The notes under the pieces were generated by a model that was not told the origin of the DNA, searched no databases, and saw only the letters and a list, made by a program, of their open reading frames with translations. A DNA stretch of 64,000 nt from Metallyticus violacea. Taxonomy: Eukaryota; Arthropoda; Insecta; Mantodea; Metallyticidae. The position numbers and the translations under genes were made by a program. The stretch covers positions 135,592,001 to 135,656,000 of the forward strand of contig CM060831.1 in assembly GCA_030762175.1 (NCBI GenBank). The letters run 5' to 3'. Positions 1 to 10,707 of the stretch are shown piece after piece; the first letter of the stretch is position 1, and each line of letters starts with the position of its first letter.

Positions 1-251
1 CGGACTCGTGAGCGGCAAGTCTGGGGTTCGAATCCCACCAGGACCGTCCTCTTTGATTCAGGTTTTTTCCAGGTTTTCTTCAGTCCTCATAAATGGAAAA
101 TGCCGGGGAAGTACCTTAAACTTAGGTCTGGTGCTCTTCCTTTCTTTAAAAAATAAATCCTTTCCCAAAGTATGATTTCATTTCATGTATCATCAGTGTC
201 CACCGCCTGTGGTGTCTCGGTAGTTAAAACGGGCGTTAAACACTACTCACA
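1..251 (+). mobile_element. SINE family B, copy 1 (cut by window edge)
   Basis: This is a tRNA-derived SINE whose first bases lie left of the window. The B box GGTTCGAATCCC is at about 27-38, followed by the family body (TTTTCCAGGTTTTC, AATGCCGGGGAAGTACC) and the 3' end CGGGCGTTAAACACTACTC. Much the same order of blocks recurs at 3782, 22360 and 24751, which defines the family. Promoter-like A and B boxes mean such elements are transcribed by RNA polymerase III; mobilisation by a LINE partner is inferred from the family type. Confidence 0.85.
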
Positions 252-879
252 ACTGAAAATCTACGGAAGGTATTTATACATTATTGCAATTCTGTAATGA
301 GCGAGAAATAATGGTCTACGAAAATCAAAATCAAAATAACTTTATAGTCTTATTTTTGTGGGACATGTTGAGTTAATTTTAAGGTCATGAAATAATATTT
401 TTAAAGAATTTTAGGTCTTTAAAATGCGTGCCTTATTAATCAGCAATGCAATCCGCCACTGCCACCGCAGACAATTGTAGTAATATTCACCTGCTGCCTC
501 TCATCTCATTTTCTCTTTGGAGTAACGCTTTCCTTCGTGACTATACACCCCACCTCAACAAAAATGCGATGCCTTTATGTAGTTATTATTATTATGCTTT
601 CCGAGATCAAGGGCGCTGGAAGACAAAGCGCGGGCCGGTCTGCTTTCATTTTAAGTGCTTTCCATGAACTTCAAATACCTTCGTCCCCGCCCACCATCTC
701 TCTCGTGTTCTGCGCTGTGACGGATCTTTATGCTTTACCTGTTAGTAGGGGGAACGTACACAAAAATGGCATACTGTTTCCGTGGTTAAACTTTTCATTT
801 TATGCGCGGATAGAGGAACTCTTAAGTGCCTTTCAGTCCGTTTCTGACAGGTTTCAATGTAGTTCGAATAAGGGAACTA

Positions 880-1015
880 TTATTATTGTAATTATTATTA
901 TTATTATTATTGTTGTTATTATTATTGTTATTATTATTGTTATTATTATCGTTATTATTGTTATTATTATTATTGTTATTATTATTATTGTTGTTGTTGT
1001 TGTTGTTGCTGTTTT
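880..1015. repeat. (TTA/TTG)n microsatellite
   Basis: Imperfect trinucleotide repeat of TTA mixed with TTG, ending in pure TTG units. It creates long open frames encoding poly-Asn, poly-Leu or poly-Ile on the two strands. These are products of base composition and not genes. Confidence 0.9.
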
Positions 1016-1076
1016 TCAAAATTTACGCTCAATTAAATGAGAAGATTTTGGAGGAAATAATCGAATACCTGCATTT

Positions 1077-1274
1077 TTTATTTATTTATTTATGGACGCT
1101 CTTTAACATCTCAGGTCATCCGCGTCCCATTCAATTCAGGGCGTGAAACGGCCGACATATTTTGATCAGAGGCCTCTCTTTCAGGCTTGAGGTTCTTTTT
1201 CGTGCCGTAAATGTACGAAACGGGACCCGCGGCTTTACTGCCCTTCCGAAGGAAGCCATACTTAGGATTAATAC
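1077..1274 (-). mobile_element. SINE family A, copy 1 (no tRNA head)
   Basis: Read on the minus strand this gives the family A body: AGTATGGCTTCCTTCGGAAG, then a GTACATTTACGGCACG-like block, then GGCCTCTGA, then GACCTGAGATGTTAAAGAGC and the TAAATAAATAAA tail. The tRNA-like 5' head is missing, so the copy is 5'-truncated. Confidence 0.85.
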
Positions 1275-1287
1275 CTGCATTATAAAC

Positions 1288-1385
1288 GTCTTCTTGCCAT
1301 AGAAGAACTCAAGCAGTTCGAAATATAGCAATTTCAAGTATGACTTTAAGTGTTTTATTCTTTTCTACTTTTATTATTACTGTTA

Positions 1386-1428
<43 letters not shown>

Positions 1429-1592
1429 TGCCATTGAAGAACTCGCAGTAGTTCGAAATATAGCAGTTTCAAGTGTGACTCTTTCTCTGTGTTTTATCTT
1501 TATCTACTTTTATTATTAGTGTTAATTTGTTACATTGTTAATAGTGTTTCTTTATTTTTATGTTTCATTAATATATATATATATATATATAT
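1288..1592 (+). repeat. Two tandem copies of the TTCGAAATATAGC repeat unit with (AT)n tails
   Basis: Two diverged direct copies of one unit (about 1288-1388 and 1428-1570). Each has GAAGAACTC, then TTCGAAATATAGC, then TTTCAAGT, then TCTACTTTTATTATTA, and each runs into an (AT)n tract (1388-1426 and 1570-1592). The same unit forms both arms of the hairpin at 18799-19442. Its parent element is not identified; it may be the tail of a retroelement. Confidence 0.7.
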
Positions 1593-1627
1593 ACTGTTAA
1601 TAGAGTAATAAAAACTTCTAAAAAGCA

Positions 1628-1875
1628 TAAAAACTCATAAAAAACACTCAGAGTGCAATATAAAAAGGTTCACATAAAACTTCACACTAAAAACCGTAAA
1701 ATTGAACACTAAAATCACACTATATTTCGAGCTTGGCTCTTGGTCACAGTTTATTTTCAACATGTGACCAAGAGCCAAGCTCGAAATATAGTGTGATTTT
1801 AGTGTTCAATTTTACGGTTTTTAGTGTGAAGTTTTATGTGAACCTTTTTATATTGCAATCTGAGTGTTTTTATGA

Positions 1876-1877
<2 letters not shown>
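1628..1877. repeat. Long near-perfect hairpin, arms about 115 bp
   Basis: Left arm 1628-1749 and right arm 1762-1877 are near-perfect reverse complements around a 12-nt loop. Key blocks are ACCAAGAGCCAAGCTCGAAA on the right arm and TTTCGAGCTTGGCTCTTGGT on the left. The CTCGAAATATAG block resembles the TTCGAAATATAGC unit just upstream, so the hairpin is probably a foldback version of a related repeat. It is followed directly by an (AT)n tract at 1879-1923. Near-identity of the arms suggests recent formation or gene conversion. Confidence 0.85.

Positions 1878-1878
<1 letters not shown>

Positions 1879-1923
<45 letters not shown>
1879..1923. repeat. (AT)n microsatellite
   Basis: About 22 AT dinucleotides in a row directly after the hairpin. 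Other AT tracts in the window also sit at the ends of this repeat family. Confidence 0.9.
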
Positions 1924-1928
<5 letters not shown>

Positions 1929-1974
1929 TATATTTTATTTTAAGTATGATTTTTTCAAACAAGAGCGCCAACCT

Positions 1975-2075
1975 AAAAATTCCAGGTCAGGGCAAGGTCT
2001 CGAACCACGGAACTTCCTCTTGCCATGCCGACAATCTATCCACCTGAGCTACCGTGCCGTGCTCTACCATTACTG
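1975..2075 (-). mobile_element. tRNA-like sequence, SINE family C
   Basis: On the minus strand an A-box-like TAGCTCAGGTGGATAG is followed about 35 nt later by the B-box-like GTGGTTCGAGACC. The spacing fits an internal Pol III promoter. A second, weaker B-box-like GTGGTTCGAGTCCTGG on the plus strand at about 2278-2293 suggests a neighbouring diverged copy in the opposite orientation. The acceptor stem is not convincing, so this is a pseudo-tRNA or SINE head and not a functional tRNA. Confidence 0.5.
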
Positions 2076-2379
2076 CGAATTACAATTAAATTAACACACC
2101 TTTAAATTAAATTAACCCTAATCATGTGATTAACTATGAAGCCTGGATCATAAGTGGTCGAAGGTTTCGAGTCGCCTCTTCGGGATAGGGTAAAATCTCT
2201 GCAACAAATAACCTTAAGAGACCTCCACAGTATAACAGACTCGGATTGTAAGTGCATCGGCACAATGTCAAAGATCCGTGGTTCGAGTCCTGGACGTAAC
2301 CTTGAAATTGCCCCATCTAACTGATTCCAAAGGTTATATTTTGCTTTTAATAACATCTGGCACTTAATGCTTGTGCTTT

Positions 2380-3380
2380 TTCAGAGTACATGCGAACATA
2401 TTGTTATGTAAAATAGCAACAAAAACACTGAAATCTTTTGATTCAGAATAAAAATTATTTCACAGCTATAAAAAGAGCTATTCACATCCTGGGCAAAGTT
2501 TTGATAGTGTACATAGCTGGAGGTGCAAAATTGAATACCTTTCCAAGATTACGTAGTTAATTAGAAAGTGAAAAACCGGTGGTCTGAAATAAAAGTTGAA
2601 TTTGGTATTTGATTGCTACTTTGAAAGCGTAGTAAGGCATTGTTTACTAATTTGGAGTAACATAGGGGCTAATGAACCACCCTGTACCTAAACAATTGCA
2701 CTTTGTGTGTAAGGATCTTAGACAAGTCATTTGAGATACGGAACCGAGGGCCTGTGGTTTCCAATGTCGTTGTTTGGGAGTAAACAATGGCTAATGTATT
2801 CAGTAATGTTCCTTACCAATATCATAGCTTCATTAAAAGAGTTTCATTTTATTCTGATGAACTTGTGGACTTTTTTTTTAACAATAGATATGGCATTAGG
2901 GTGAAAGAGAGGCAAGTAGGCTATCATGTTTCAGCTTTGTCAATATATTTTTTTTCTGTTGTAATAATTCCTGATTAGTGATTACAACAGGAAGAAATTC
3001 GTTTGCTTGATTGTCAGTGATTCAGATTTTCTATATTTCAAGATAGTTGCTTTATAGGGCATGAAACTAGAGATGGATAATATGAAATATCTTAAAATTA
3101 TGATTCAGCAAAACCAAATTAAATTAAAATTTTTATAGAAATGCAGTAAGGTAGAGAGGCCATTGAGACAGATAAAATTGTTTCTGTTTCCTCAATTTGG
3201 AATTTATTAATTATATATATTTTCCAATATGTATGGACACAAAATTATAAAATAATTCAAGATGCATATATTTCGCAACGCAAGCAAAAAAATCACAATG
3301 CTGTTGTTGGTTCATAAAGTCGTTCTAATACAGTTAACCCCGTTGCGCTTAACTTTTATAATTCCTGAGTATTGTAAACA
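2380..3380. other. No recognised feature
   Basis: AT-rich, unassigned sequence. I see no exon with plausible splice sites, no tRNA-like boxes and no transposase motif. Confidence 0.5.
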
Positions 3381-4216
3381 CAGGGTGTTCGGAAAAAACG
3401 TAGTGAAAAAGAATAAATTATAGCTCAGAACTAAGGCATGTGTTTGTCTTGCGGTTTGCACGTTCAGAAAGAGAAAGTTAGAAAGTTTTGTTTACATTCT
3501 AGTTCATCTCATTTGTTGCTGGTTACATCTAGGAGAAAGTCAATCCCTTGTCATACATGCAAGAGGAATTTAGTATAGGAGGCTGTCGCGGGTTTGTGTC
3601 GTTACATTTGAAAATGACTTTGCACTTGTTTGATTGACTGCATTTCAGTGCACTGGGCCGTCTCCTATATGATTTATGTACTGCATTAAAAACAAGATTA
3701 CGAGCGACAATATTATGCATTATGTCAACGGTCGCAATATGGGGGGGAAATAACGGTATACGCATGCGCGTAGCCCTATTCCACCGCCACGGGTGGCCGA
3801 GGTCGTTAAGGCACGGACTCGTGAGCGGAAGGTCTGCGGTTCGAATCCCGCCAGGACCGTCCTCCCTGACTGGGTTTTTTTCCAGGTTTTCCTCAGTCTT
3901 CATAACTGGCAAATGCCGGGGAGGTACCTAAACTTAGGCCTGGAACGCTTCCTTCCTTAAAAAAAAAAAAAAAAAATCCTTTCCCAATTTATCATTTCAT
4001 CTCATGTATCATCAGTGTCCACCGCCTGTGGTGCCTCAGTAGTAAAAACGGGCGTTAAACACTACTCAAAAAAAAAAAAAAAAAAAGCCCTATTCCAGTG
4101 CATCCAACAAAACTTTTAATTTCTCTTTCTGAACCTGCAAGCCTCTATACAAAAATGCATTCGTTTCTGAAATATACTTTCTTCTTTTTCACTAGGTTTT
4201 TCCCGAACACACTATA
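3381..4216. mobile_element. Inverted-repeat (TIR) element interrupted by a SINE
   Basis: The left end (3381-3500) starts ACAGGGTGTTCGGAAAAAAC and contains GTAGTGAAAAAGAA and GTTCAGAAAGAGAAA. The right end (4105-4216) carries the inverted counterparts TTTCTCTTTCTGAAC, CTTTTTCACTAG and TTTTTCCCGAACACAC. The arms are imperfect over about 110 bp. The minus-strand transposase relic ends just to the right of the right arm, so either this is a separate non-autonomous element or it is the palindromic 3' end of that transposon. A family B SINE is nested inside, so the unfilled element would be about 520 bp. Confidence 0.7.
3782..4085 (+). mobile_element. SINE family B, copy 2, full length with target-site duplication
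   Basis: A complete family B element. The head CACGGGTGGCCGAGGTCGTT (A-box region) is followed by the B box GGTTCGAATCCC, then the body, ending in two A-rich runs. A 12-bp direct repeat AGCCCTATTCCA flanks it (3772-3783 and 4086-4097). It inserted by retroposition into the TIR element described at 3381-4216, so it is younger than that element. Confidence 0.93.
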
Positions 4217-4815
4217 CCTCGATGCCACACAGCATTTCACGCCATGGATTTCTATGCCTCCCTCGAAGGTGTCTCTTCAATTTGGGTGAAATACAAAAAA
4301 ATCACACGAGGCTAAATCTTGAAGAGTTTTCAAGACATCTCTATAGTATTGCCCAGTTTCAGTTGTTGCAGATACAAAATGCGGGTAAACCATTCTTTGA
4401 ATATCGAAAAATGAGATACCCCACTTAGCATAAGTAAGGTTTTTCCTTTTTTGGGGCAGGGATGTTGGTGGTAATGAAGATTTCCAACACAGAGTTTTGC
4501 TGTTTATTTTCATGATCGAAATTATATAGCCAAGTTTCTTCTTAGTTGATTACCTATGAAAGAAATGCTGCATTTCATTATAACACCATCTTCAACTGCA
4601 TATAAACCTGCACACGAATGTCCTTTTGTCGGTAATAGTAGTCTTGGAACCCACCGTGCACAAACACCTCTCATGTGCAACTTTTCAAATATCAATGTGT
4701 GGGGGCATTCTGAAATTTTCACAATTTCTGAAAGTGTTCTTAATGTTATTCGACCATTTTCTCTCGCAATGACAGCAGCGGTGTTAATCTTTTCATCTGT
4801 TAGAACACAAACTTT
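4217..4815 (-). pseudogene. Degenerate mariner-type transposase
   Basis: Minus-strand reading frames preserve ordered pieces of a mariner (DD34D-superfamily) transposase. The N-terminal helix-turn-helix segment includes GRITLRTLSEIVKISE and MRGVCARWVPRLL (about 4840-4600). The central part is GISFFDIQRMVYPHFV and GQYYRDVLKTLQ (about 4430-4320). The C-terminal part is DLASCDFFVFHP and HLRGRH (about 4325-4240). The jump from KTLQ to DLASCDFF shows loss of the stretch that normally carries the second catalytic Asp context. Frames are shifted and the upstream end is cut by a SINE. This is a dead copy. Confidence 0.8.
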
Positions 4816-4816
4816 T

Positions 4817-5027
4817 TGTTTGTTTATGGACGCTTTTAACATCTTAGGTCATCAGCGTCCCATTCAATTGAGGTCGTGAAACGTCGGCAAATTTTGCTTA
4901 GAGGCCTCTTCTTTCAGGTTTGAGATTAATTTACGTGCCGTAAATCTACGACACGGGACCCACGGCTTTACTTCCCTTCCGAAGGAAGCCATACTTAGAA
5001 CTTTTACGCCCGATACATCGATCCTGA
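4817..5027 (-). mobile_element. SINE family A, copy 2
   Basis: Reverse-oriented family A body from the tail side (GTTTATGGACGC, the complement of the usual GCGTCCATAAAT end) to the ATCGATG block next to the tRNA head, which is itself missing. It lies at the upstream edge of the mariner relic and probably disrupted it. Confidence 0.85.
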
Positions 5028-5029
5028 TT

Positions 5030-6265
5030 ACTCTTATGGGCAAGGGGCTCTTCAATTTGTTTGTTCTATCCTTCCCTATCAAAATAACCCGAGACGTTGG
5101 TTTGTATCATCTCTGCAAACCAAGGTACTGTCTTCAAATACAAACATCAGGTGTATAATAGACGCCTAGTACAGACTTGTTTTTTGAACGGATAAAAACG
5201 TGTTAAGTAATTGTAATGGGGAAAAATTGTTATATTTTTTGTTAAGAGCGCAAACTAACAACTCCTAAAGAAATCACCCCACGTTAGACACCTCTTTTAT
5301 TTAAATAGGGTGATGTTTAAGTGGTTACGACAATAACAGCGTGTGAAAATACGAATTTGCTACTATGCGTTGCTAAAAACGTACAAAGAGCTGTGAGTTA
5401 TTTATTTATTTTTTTTCCTCCCATCTGGTAGCCGCACTCAACTGCAATATTGTTGCTCAAAATTTAATGTTGCTGAAAATAGTTTTATCATTTGTGTTCA
5501 AATATATACACATTAATTTGCGAACAGGAGTGAGCTAACTCCGAAACTATTGTCAATTATCTGCAACAGTTTAAACATTGTAACTTCAACAATTTTTCTC
5601 TTATGTTCCATTTTTGTTACTGAGTAAAACAAATTTAAATACAGAAACACATTACACACATAAACTTTTAACGTTTACTGATTCCGGGTATACAAATCAA
5701 ACGCATTTGGACGTATTATCCCTTATGGGTTGTATTAAATTAAATTGCTGCATAAACAATAAACATTGGCCATTCTAAAACCAATATGCAGATTTTCTAT
5801 ATAAAAGGAACCGAGGCTTAGAATACTTTAGAAAAATGCCGTATATTGACAAATGCAAAACAGTATATAAAAGTTTGTGTTATCTTTAAAAAAACGAGAA
5901 ATGCAAGTTTACTGCGATTAAAATAAAAATAGAAGCAATTTTGACAGCATTTATCTTTATAATTGATTGTTTTATAATATGTAAATAATAATTAGATTAA
6001 AAATAACAACGGATTATATATGAGGCACAATTTATTTTATTTTATTTTTAGAGGCTTTGAATAAGTCGTGTATCGCTATGCGCGACATCTATGAACCTAC
6101 CCAAAATGCTTTATATAATCTTAAAACGGAAACTATAAGAGATGTGCGTCGTCTTTTGCGCAAATTGTTGTCGTATAAACATCCAAATGGAGAGATGTCG
6201 ATAGATAAAAGCACAGTTAGTCGTTAAACAAATGACTGTAAACGTCGGAAGAATATGCACACTCC
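5030..6265. other. No recognised feature
   Basis: AT-rich, unassigned sequence without convincing coding potential, internal Pol III boxes or inverted ends. Confidence 0.5.
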
Positions 6266-7299
6266 AGGGCCCTACTCCACGAAAGTATGGTCTAATACAC
6301 CACAAGTGTATTACTACGAGCCCTTTTAAGGATGGTCTTGCAATTTTTTGTTTCACGAAAGAAGTGCAGCACTTTGTAGAGTATTAGTAAAAGGTTACAA
6401 GCGACATTATATAAGCTGTTTGCCATACTTCGCAATTCCTTAAATTAGGTTATGTCCACTCCTTAGGGATTTTCAATGTACAGAGCGGATTATTGTCTTT
6501 CCTGCTAAACGGGTCCTGTATTTTTTCTTAGATATCATGATAATTTAAATACTTTGTTATACATTTATTGATCTATAAAAGTAATAACCCCTCTGATACC
6601 GCGGTTCCATATGACTACATTTAGGAACATCAATTTCAGTCGAGAAATGGCTTCCCGATTGCTCTGTCATTTATTTTAATAGTTTATTTTATCATTTATA
6701 TTTATTTATTTGTTTGTTTATATTGCTTGACAACACTTTCTCATTATAAGAAATAAAACTGATAAAATTGTATCAAAAGGGATTATTTTAAAAGAAAATG
6801 AAGGATAAAAAGAAATTATTTTCGTGGCATGTAGCAAGAACCTTAAAAATACATTAACTATTACAGATGCTGGTCTGAAATATGCATTTGAAACAAGAAA
6901 CGCCAATATCAATCATAATCCTTATTTTAATTGCACTAATGTAACTTTATCATTACACAAATACTAATTAATTCTTTCTTTACACTCGTCATTATCACCA
7001 CTTTCGCTTATCTTAGCACATAACTCCTAAAATCATTAAAAAGATAATAAATTTTTATTTGAAGTTACCAATATTCTTACACTTGTAGAGAAATTTATAC
7101 AAATTACCAGTGCCCGACTAATACTAATATTTCTGTAGAACAGAACAACGAAAAATCACTTGCACACTTGTAAGTATGGAGTTGTAAAGTACAGGTGTTG
7201 CAGGATCCTTTGTGGAACAGAATTTTACTAATATCTACAAGTTACAAGTTCATACACTTGTAGTGTATTAGACCGTACTTTTGTGAAACAGGGCCCAGG
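6266..7299 (+). mobile_element. About 1-kb TIR element, family E, copy 1 (intact ends)
   Basis: The left terminus reads AGGGCCCTACTCCACGAAAG followed by TATGGTCTAATACACCACAAG. The right terminus contains the reverse complement pattern CTTGTAGTGTATTAGACCGT then ACTTTTGTGAAACAGGGCCC. The interior carries AGGTTATGTCCACTCCTTAG, shared with 13980-14955 and 60960-61195. No transposase frame is visible, so this is a non-autonomous (MITE-like) DNA element. Superfamily not assigned; the target duplication is not clear. Confidence 0.8.
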
Positions 7300-7509
7300 C
7301 GACAGCACGCTGCAACCGATGGGTTATCCGGAGTCATCTGCGAATAAAAACCAAACATCTCGCTGCTGAACTTGGGTTAGTATGTTAAAATACCACGGCG
7401 AACCCTCTCTCACCATCATAAATCCCGAATTTTGCACCTTTTGACGATGTAATCTGTTGGAAGAGACTTGAAGAGGTAAATGTCAGAGAATTTCCTGCTG
7501 TTTCACTCA

Positions 7510-7537
7510 GAGTTTTTTTTTTTTTTTTTTTTTTTTA
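7510..7537. repeat. Poly-T tract
   Basis: Run of about 27 T. It could be the A-tail of a retroposed fragment in reverse orientation, but no family match was seen next to it. Confidence 0.85.
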
Positions 7538-7599
7538 ATCATTTTATTGAGATCTTCTGTGTGTTGCGGATCTATGCTTAAGTCAATTCAAGCCAAGAG

Positions 7600-8260
7600 T
7601 AGAAAAGGTTGAAATTGTACTTTGATCGCCACATAGTCATATGTAGCGAAGAGTGACTTCAGTTATTTTTGTCAAACAAACTTTTGGCCAAAAAATGAGC
7701 AACAGTTTCCTTAAATATAAATTTTACTTCCAATTAACATTGTGCGCTTTGTCTAGCAAGTTTCCTTGTTTCATTCCGTCGGATACACTGCACAGAATAC
7801 TCTCTGACGCTTCGATGACATTTGCATTCCACAAACATTTTTTTTCATTGAGTCCATATGTTTCTCACTGCGTTAAGTTCGGAAAAGGTGGGTGTGGAAT
7901 CTTTCGAAGCTCAATTCATGTTCGTTTGTCATTGCGACCATCGGTGTGTGGAATGTTGCATTGCAAGAACATTTTTGTGCGCCAGTTTGTGCATTCATCC
8001 TTAGTCATTTGCTAAATGTAAATTCTGCATAATAGATTCATATTACTGTTTTTATCCTTTTCTACCTGGATTATTCCTTGGGCTTCCCAACAAACATCAA
8101 TGACCGTCATCAGTCTATGCATTTATGATTGCCTCTTAGTCTCAAGTATGTAATGGTGGATCCAAGTTTCGTTCACGGTTACGAATTGACCTGAAGAAGC
8201 CTGTAGGTTGCAATTAAACATCGCCAAATCTTTCGCTCGTGTTTACGGCCCACAGTCATC
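7600..8260 (-). pseudogene. Degenerate mariner-type transposase fragment
   Basis: The minus strand preserves FVTVNETWIHHYILETKRQS (about 8195-8135), the mariner block around the first catalytic Asp (normally DETWIHH, here NETW). It is followed by VCWEAQGII, the usual FWDxxGII block, and by LAHKNVLAMQHSTHR near the second Asp region. Many stops and frameshifts follow. The Asp-to-Asn change at the first catalytic position and the frameshifts show an inactive copy. It is unrelated in detail to the relic at 4217-4815. Confidence 0.65.
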
Positions 8261-8929
8261 ACTCACACAGCTAATGCATAAGCAAATAATTATTATTTCG
8301 GTGGTTTTCCATTATAATAATAAGATTTTTTTCCTTTACATCCTTTCTTGTAGTCTTTATTGAGCGTCCGGAGCATTTATCCAAGAATGAATGGTCTTCA
8401 ATGCTTGTAAGCCACCCATGTACTTCGTTTACCTTTTCTTCACTTATTTAAGTAAAAGTTTAATTCCTGTGCGGAACTATGTAGGTTTTTCAATGAAAGT
8501 AAAATGCAGTACCACAACGAAGTCACAACAAAGAAAAAAATTAAATATTTCGAGCCTGCTAAGCTCTTCCTCAGGTAAAGAAGGAAGTAAAGGGTCATCG
8601 AGAGGTCTCTCCGTAGCCATTGTATAGCCGAGATTTTACTATTCGGAGGTAACAGTGATCGCGCGCCGAGCGAGTAGTTTTTGTGTTCAATTAACAACGA
8701 AGACAAAAACACACTCCAAAATTCAATCCTTAGCAACGGTGGGCGGATTACCTGCTAAAACTCTGTTTCGAAGGAAGAATGGAGGGAGGGAATGTCAGAA
8801 AGGTACTGTACGGTGCACATTAACCGAGTGCGGAGAAACTTGACGATGACCCGATTTTTATGGTTTTTCGTCCCTTTCACGGCAGTTACAATTGCACTGC
8901 AATGAAAATACGCACGTACCTTATGAAAG

Positions 8930-9190
8930 GAGATGATGCAAATGTCATCTTGATACATCCACACACTTCTGTCAACTTTTAGCAAAAGTTATTATTCACA
9001 GGCATCAGTTCATCTTCCAAAATTGAGTCAAATTAAAAAAAGTCACTATTGTCCACGAGTTGCGAACAGGTGATTGTGATATTCGGGTAAATTTCTGTAA
9101 CTGCGTCTTACAGAAAGTTAACGATAGAGTAATTGGTCCACGTTTAAAATTCTTTACTGATGAAAAGATACAGAATTGACATAACCGCAC
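8930..9190 (-). pseudogene. Transposase C-terminal remnant (repeat family M-C), copy 1
   Basis: On the minus strand NSWTIVTFFNLTQFWKMN is followed after a stop by a KCVDV-like segment. The plus-strand copy at 16640-16830 encodes NSWAIVTLYVIKFELTQF followed by KICHKCE. The shared order, with a KRCQKCVD-type ending, suggests the C-terminus of a mariner-superfamily transposase. The family assignment is tentative; the relatedness of the two sites is visible directly. Confidence 0.45.
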
Positions 9191-9389
9191 AATTTTTTTT
9201 TAATAATTAATACCGAATGTCGATCTGTTATTTCCAGCTAGACTCTGCCACCCGTATACGCCGATTGACTCATTAAATTTCATTCATGGTTTTTTTAAAG
9301 TTAAGATAATTAGTTAGACGGTTTCCTGGTCTGAAAGTATGTGCTTTTTATTTATGTGGATAGTTGAAAAACAATAAAGTGAATGGAAC

Positions 9390-9600
9390 AAATTCAAACA
9401 TTAGAAGAACTGAAGAAAATACCAGACTAGAAATTGCTGGAAATGACGTGCCCTATGGCGGTTTTCTAAAAAGATGCCAGAAATGTGTGGATATTCCAAG
9501 ACAATCTTTCAAACGTCTCTCATAAGATATTGCTTATTTTCATTGTAATTTGCAAATAGTGCAAATATTACAGCCGCTTTGCGGGACTGTCGGTCAGTCA
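9390..9600 (+). pseudogene. Transposase C-terminal remnant (repeat family M-C), copy 2
   Basis: Contains TLEELK and then GGFLKRCQKCVD in the plus-strand frames. The DNA TTTTCTAAAAAGATGCCAGA is followed by TTGCTTATTTTCATTGTAAT, both blocks matched at 16745-16820. The TLEELK...RCQKCVD layout is typical of mariner-superfamily C-termini. Only the last part of the protein remains. Confidence 0.45.
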
Positions 9601-9663
9601 GCATCCGTAAAACGGGCGACAAATCCATGAAAGACCTAGTATTTTTTTTTTTATTCTTTTTAT

Positions 9664-9881
9664 TCAAGGGCGTTCTTTAGCATTTCAGGTCATCAGCGTC
9701 CCATTCAATTCCGGGCGTGAAATGGCCGACAAATTTTGCTCAGAGGCCTCTTTTTTCAGGCTTGAGGTTCTTTTTCGTGCCGTAAATGTACGACACGGGA
9801 CCCACGGCTTTACTTCGGTTCCGAAGGAAGCCGTACTTACGATTTTTACGCCCGAAAAAATCCATCGATCCTGACCGGGTT
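9664..9881 (-). mobile_element. SINE family A, copy 3
   Basis: Reverse-oriented family A body from AAGGGCGTTCTTTAGCATTT to CCATCGATCCTGACCGGGTT. The B-box end of the head is only partly present. It forms an inverted pair with copy 4, 64 nt away. Confidence 0.88.
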
Positions 9882-9945
9882 TGGAAAGACCTAGTATGTA
9901 TATGCTTATGTACATGTTTGTCAAGTGTTTACTAAGTCGGTCCTG

Positions 9946-10193
9946 GTGGTGTAGTGGTAACCATACTTGCTTCGAATCCGGCCAGGATCGATGGATTTTT
10001 TCAGGAGTAAAAAATCTTAAGAATGGTTCTCTTCCTCGGGAGAGAGGTAAAGCCGTGGGTCCCGTGTCGTACATAAAAGAACCTCAAGCCCGAAAGATGT
10101 GAGCAAAATTCGTTGGCCGTTTCACTTCCTGAATAGAATGGGGGACGCTGATGACCTGAGATGTTAAAGAGCGTCCATAAATAAATCAATTCA
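9946..10193 (+). mobile_element. SINE family A, copy 4
   Basis: Starts TCGGTCCTGGTGGTGTAGTG and runs to the TAAATAAATCAA tail. Most of the anticodon region of the head is deleted: CATACTTG is followed directly by CTTCGAATCCGGCC. The body has small indels, so it is an older copy than copy 5. Confidence 0.88.
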
Positions 10194-10410
10194 ACAACAA
10201 GTGTTAACCATGCGTCGCAGCCGGCTGAAATTTTATCATTGCAGTTTTACACCGACCGTTTCACTTATGTGGCAACATATTTTATAATAATGAAATGTAA
10301 CGAAATTTTAAAATTGAACCAATCACAGCCCCCAAATCGCTGTAATTTTTTTTTTAATTTTTTAATTCTAATCTTTTTATCTTGTGGATTTGCATTTGTC
10401 TTCTCAGTGT

Positions 10411-10707
10411 GTTCGTCCTGGTGGTGTAGTGGTTACCATACTTGCCTCCTAAACCCAAGATCGCGGGTTCGAACCCGGCCAGGACCGATGGATTTTTCCG
10501 GGCGTAAAAATCGTAAGTATGGCTTCCTTCGGAAGGGAAGTAAAGCCGTGAGTCCGTGTCGTACATTTACGGCACGAAAAAGAACCTCAAGCCTGAAGAA
10601 GAGGCCTCTGAGCAAAATTTGTCGGCCGTTTCACGCCCTGAATTGAATGGGACGCTGATGACCTGAGCTGTTAGAGCGTCCATAAATCAATCAATCAATC
10701 AATCAAT
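10411..10707 (+). mobile_element. SINE family A, copy 5, full length with target-site duplication
   Basis: The best-preserved copy. The head can be folded as a tRNA: acceptor strand GTCCTGG pairs with CCAGGAC, the A-box region is TGGTGTAGTGG, the B box is GGTTCGAACCC, and the anticodon loop CTCCTAA resembles tRNA-Arg(CCT). The tail is (ATCA)n. A 12-bp direct repeat TCTTCTCAGTGT flanks it (10399-10410 and 10707-10718), which proves retroposition. Some copies elsewhere show CTTCTAA in the loop, still Arg-like. Confidence 0.95.

Noticed and set aside
537..1146. Open frames of 65-167 codons rich in Ile, Leu or Asn
   Set aside because: They are produced by the (TTA/TTG)n repeat; there are no domains or splice context.
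10411..10490. A functional tRNA-Arg gene
   Set aside because: The sequence folds like a tRNA but is the head of a SINE with body, tail and target duplication; identical architecture recurs at other sites.
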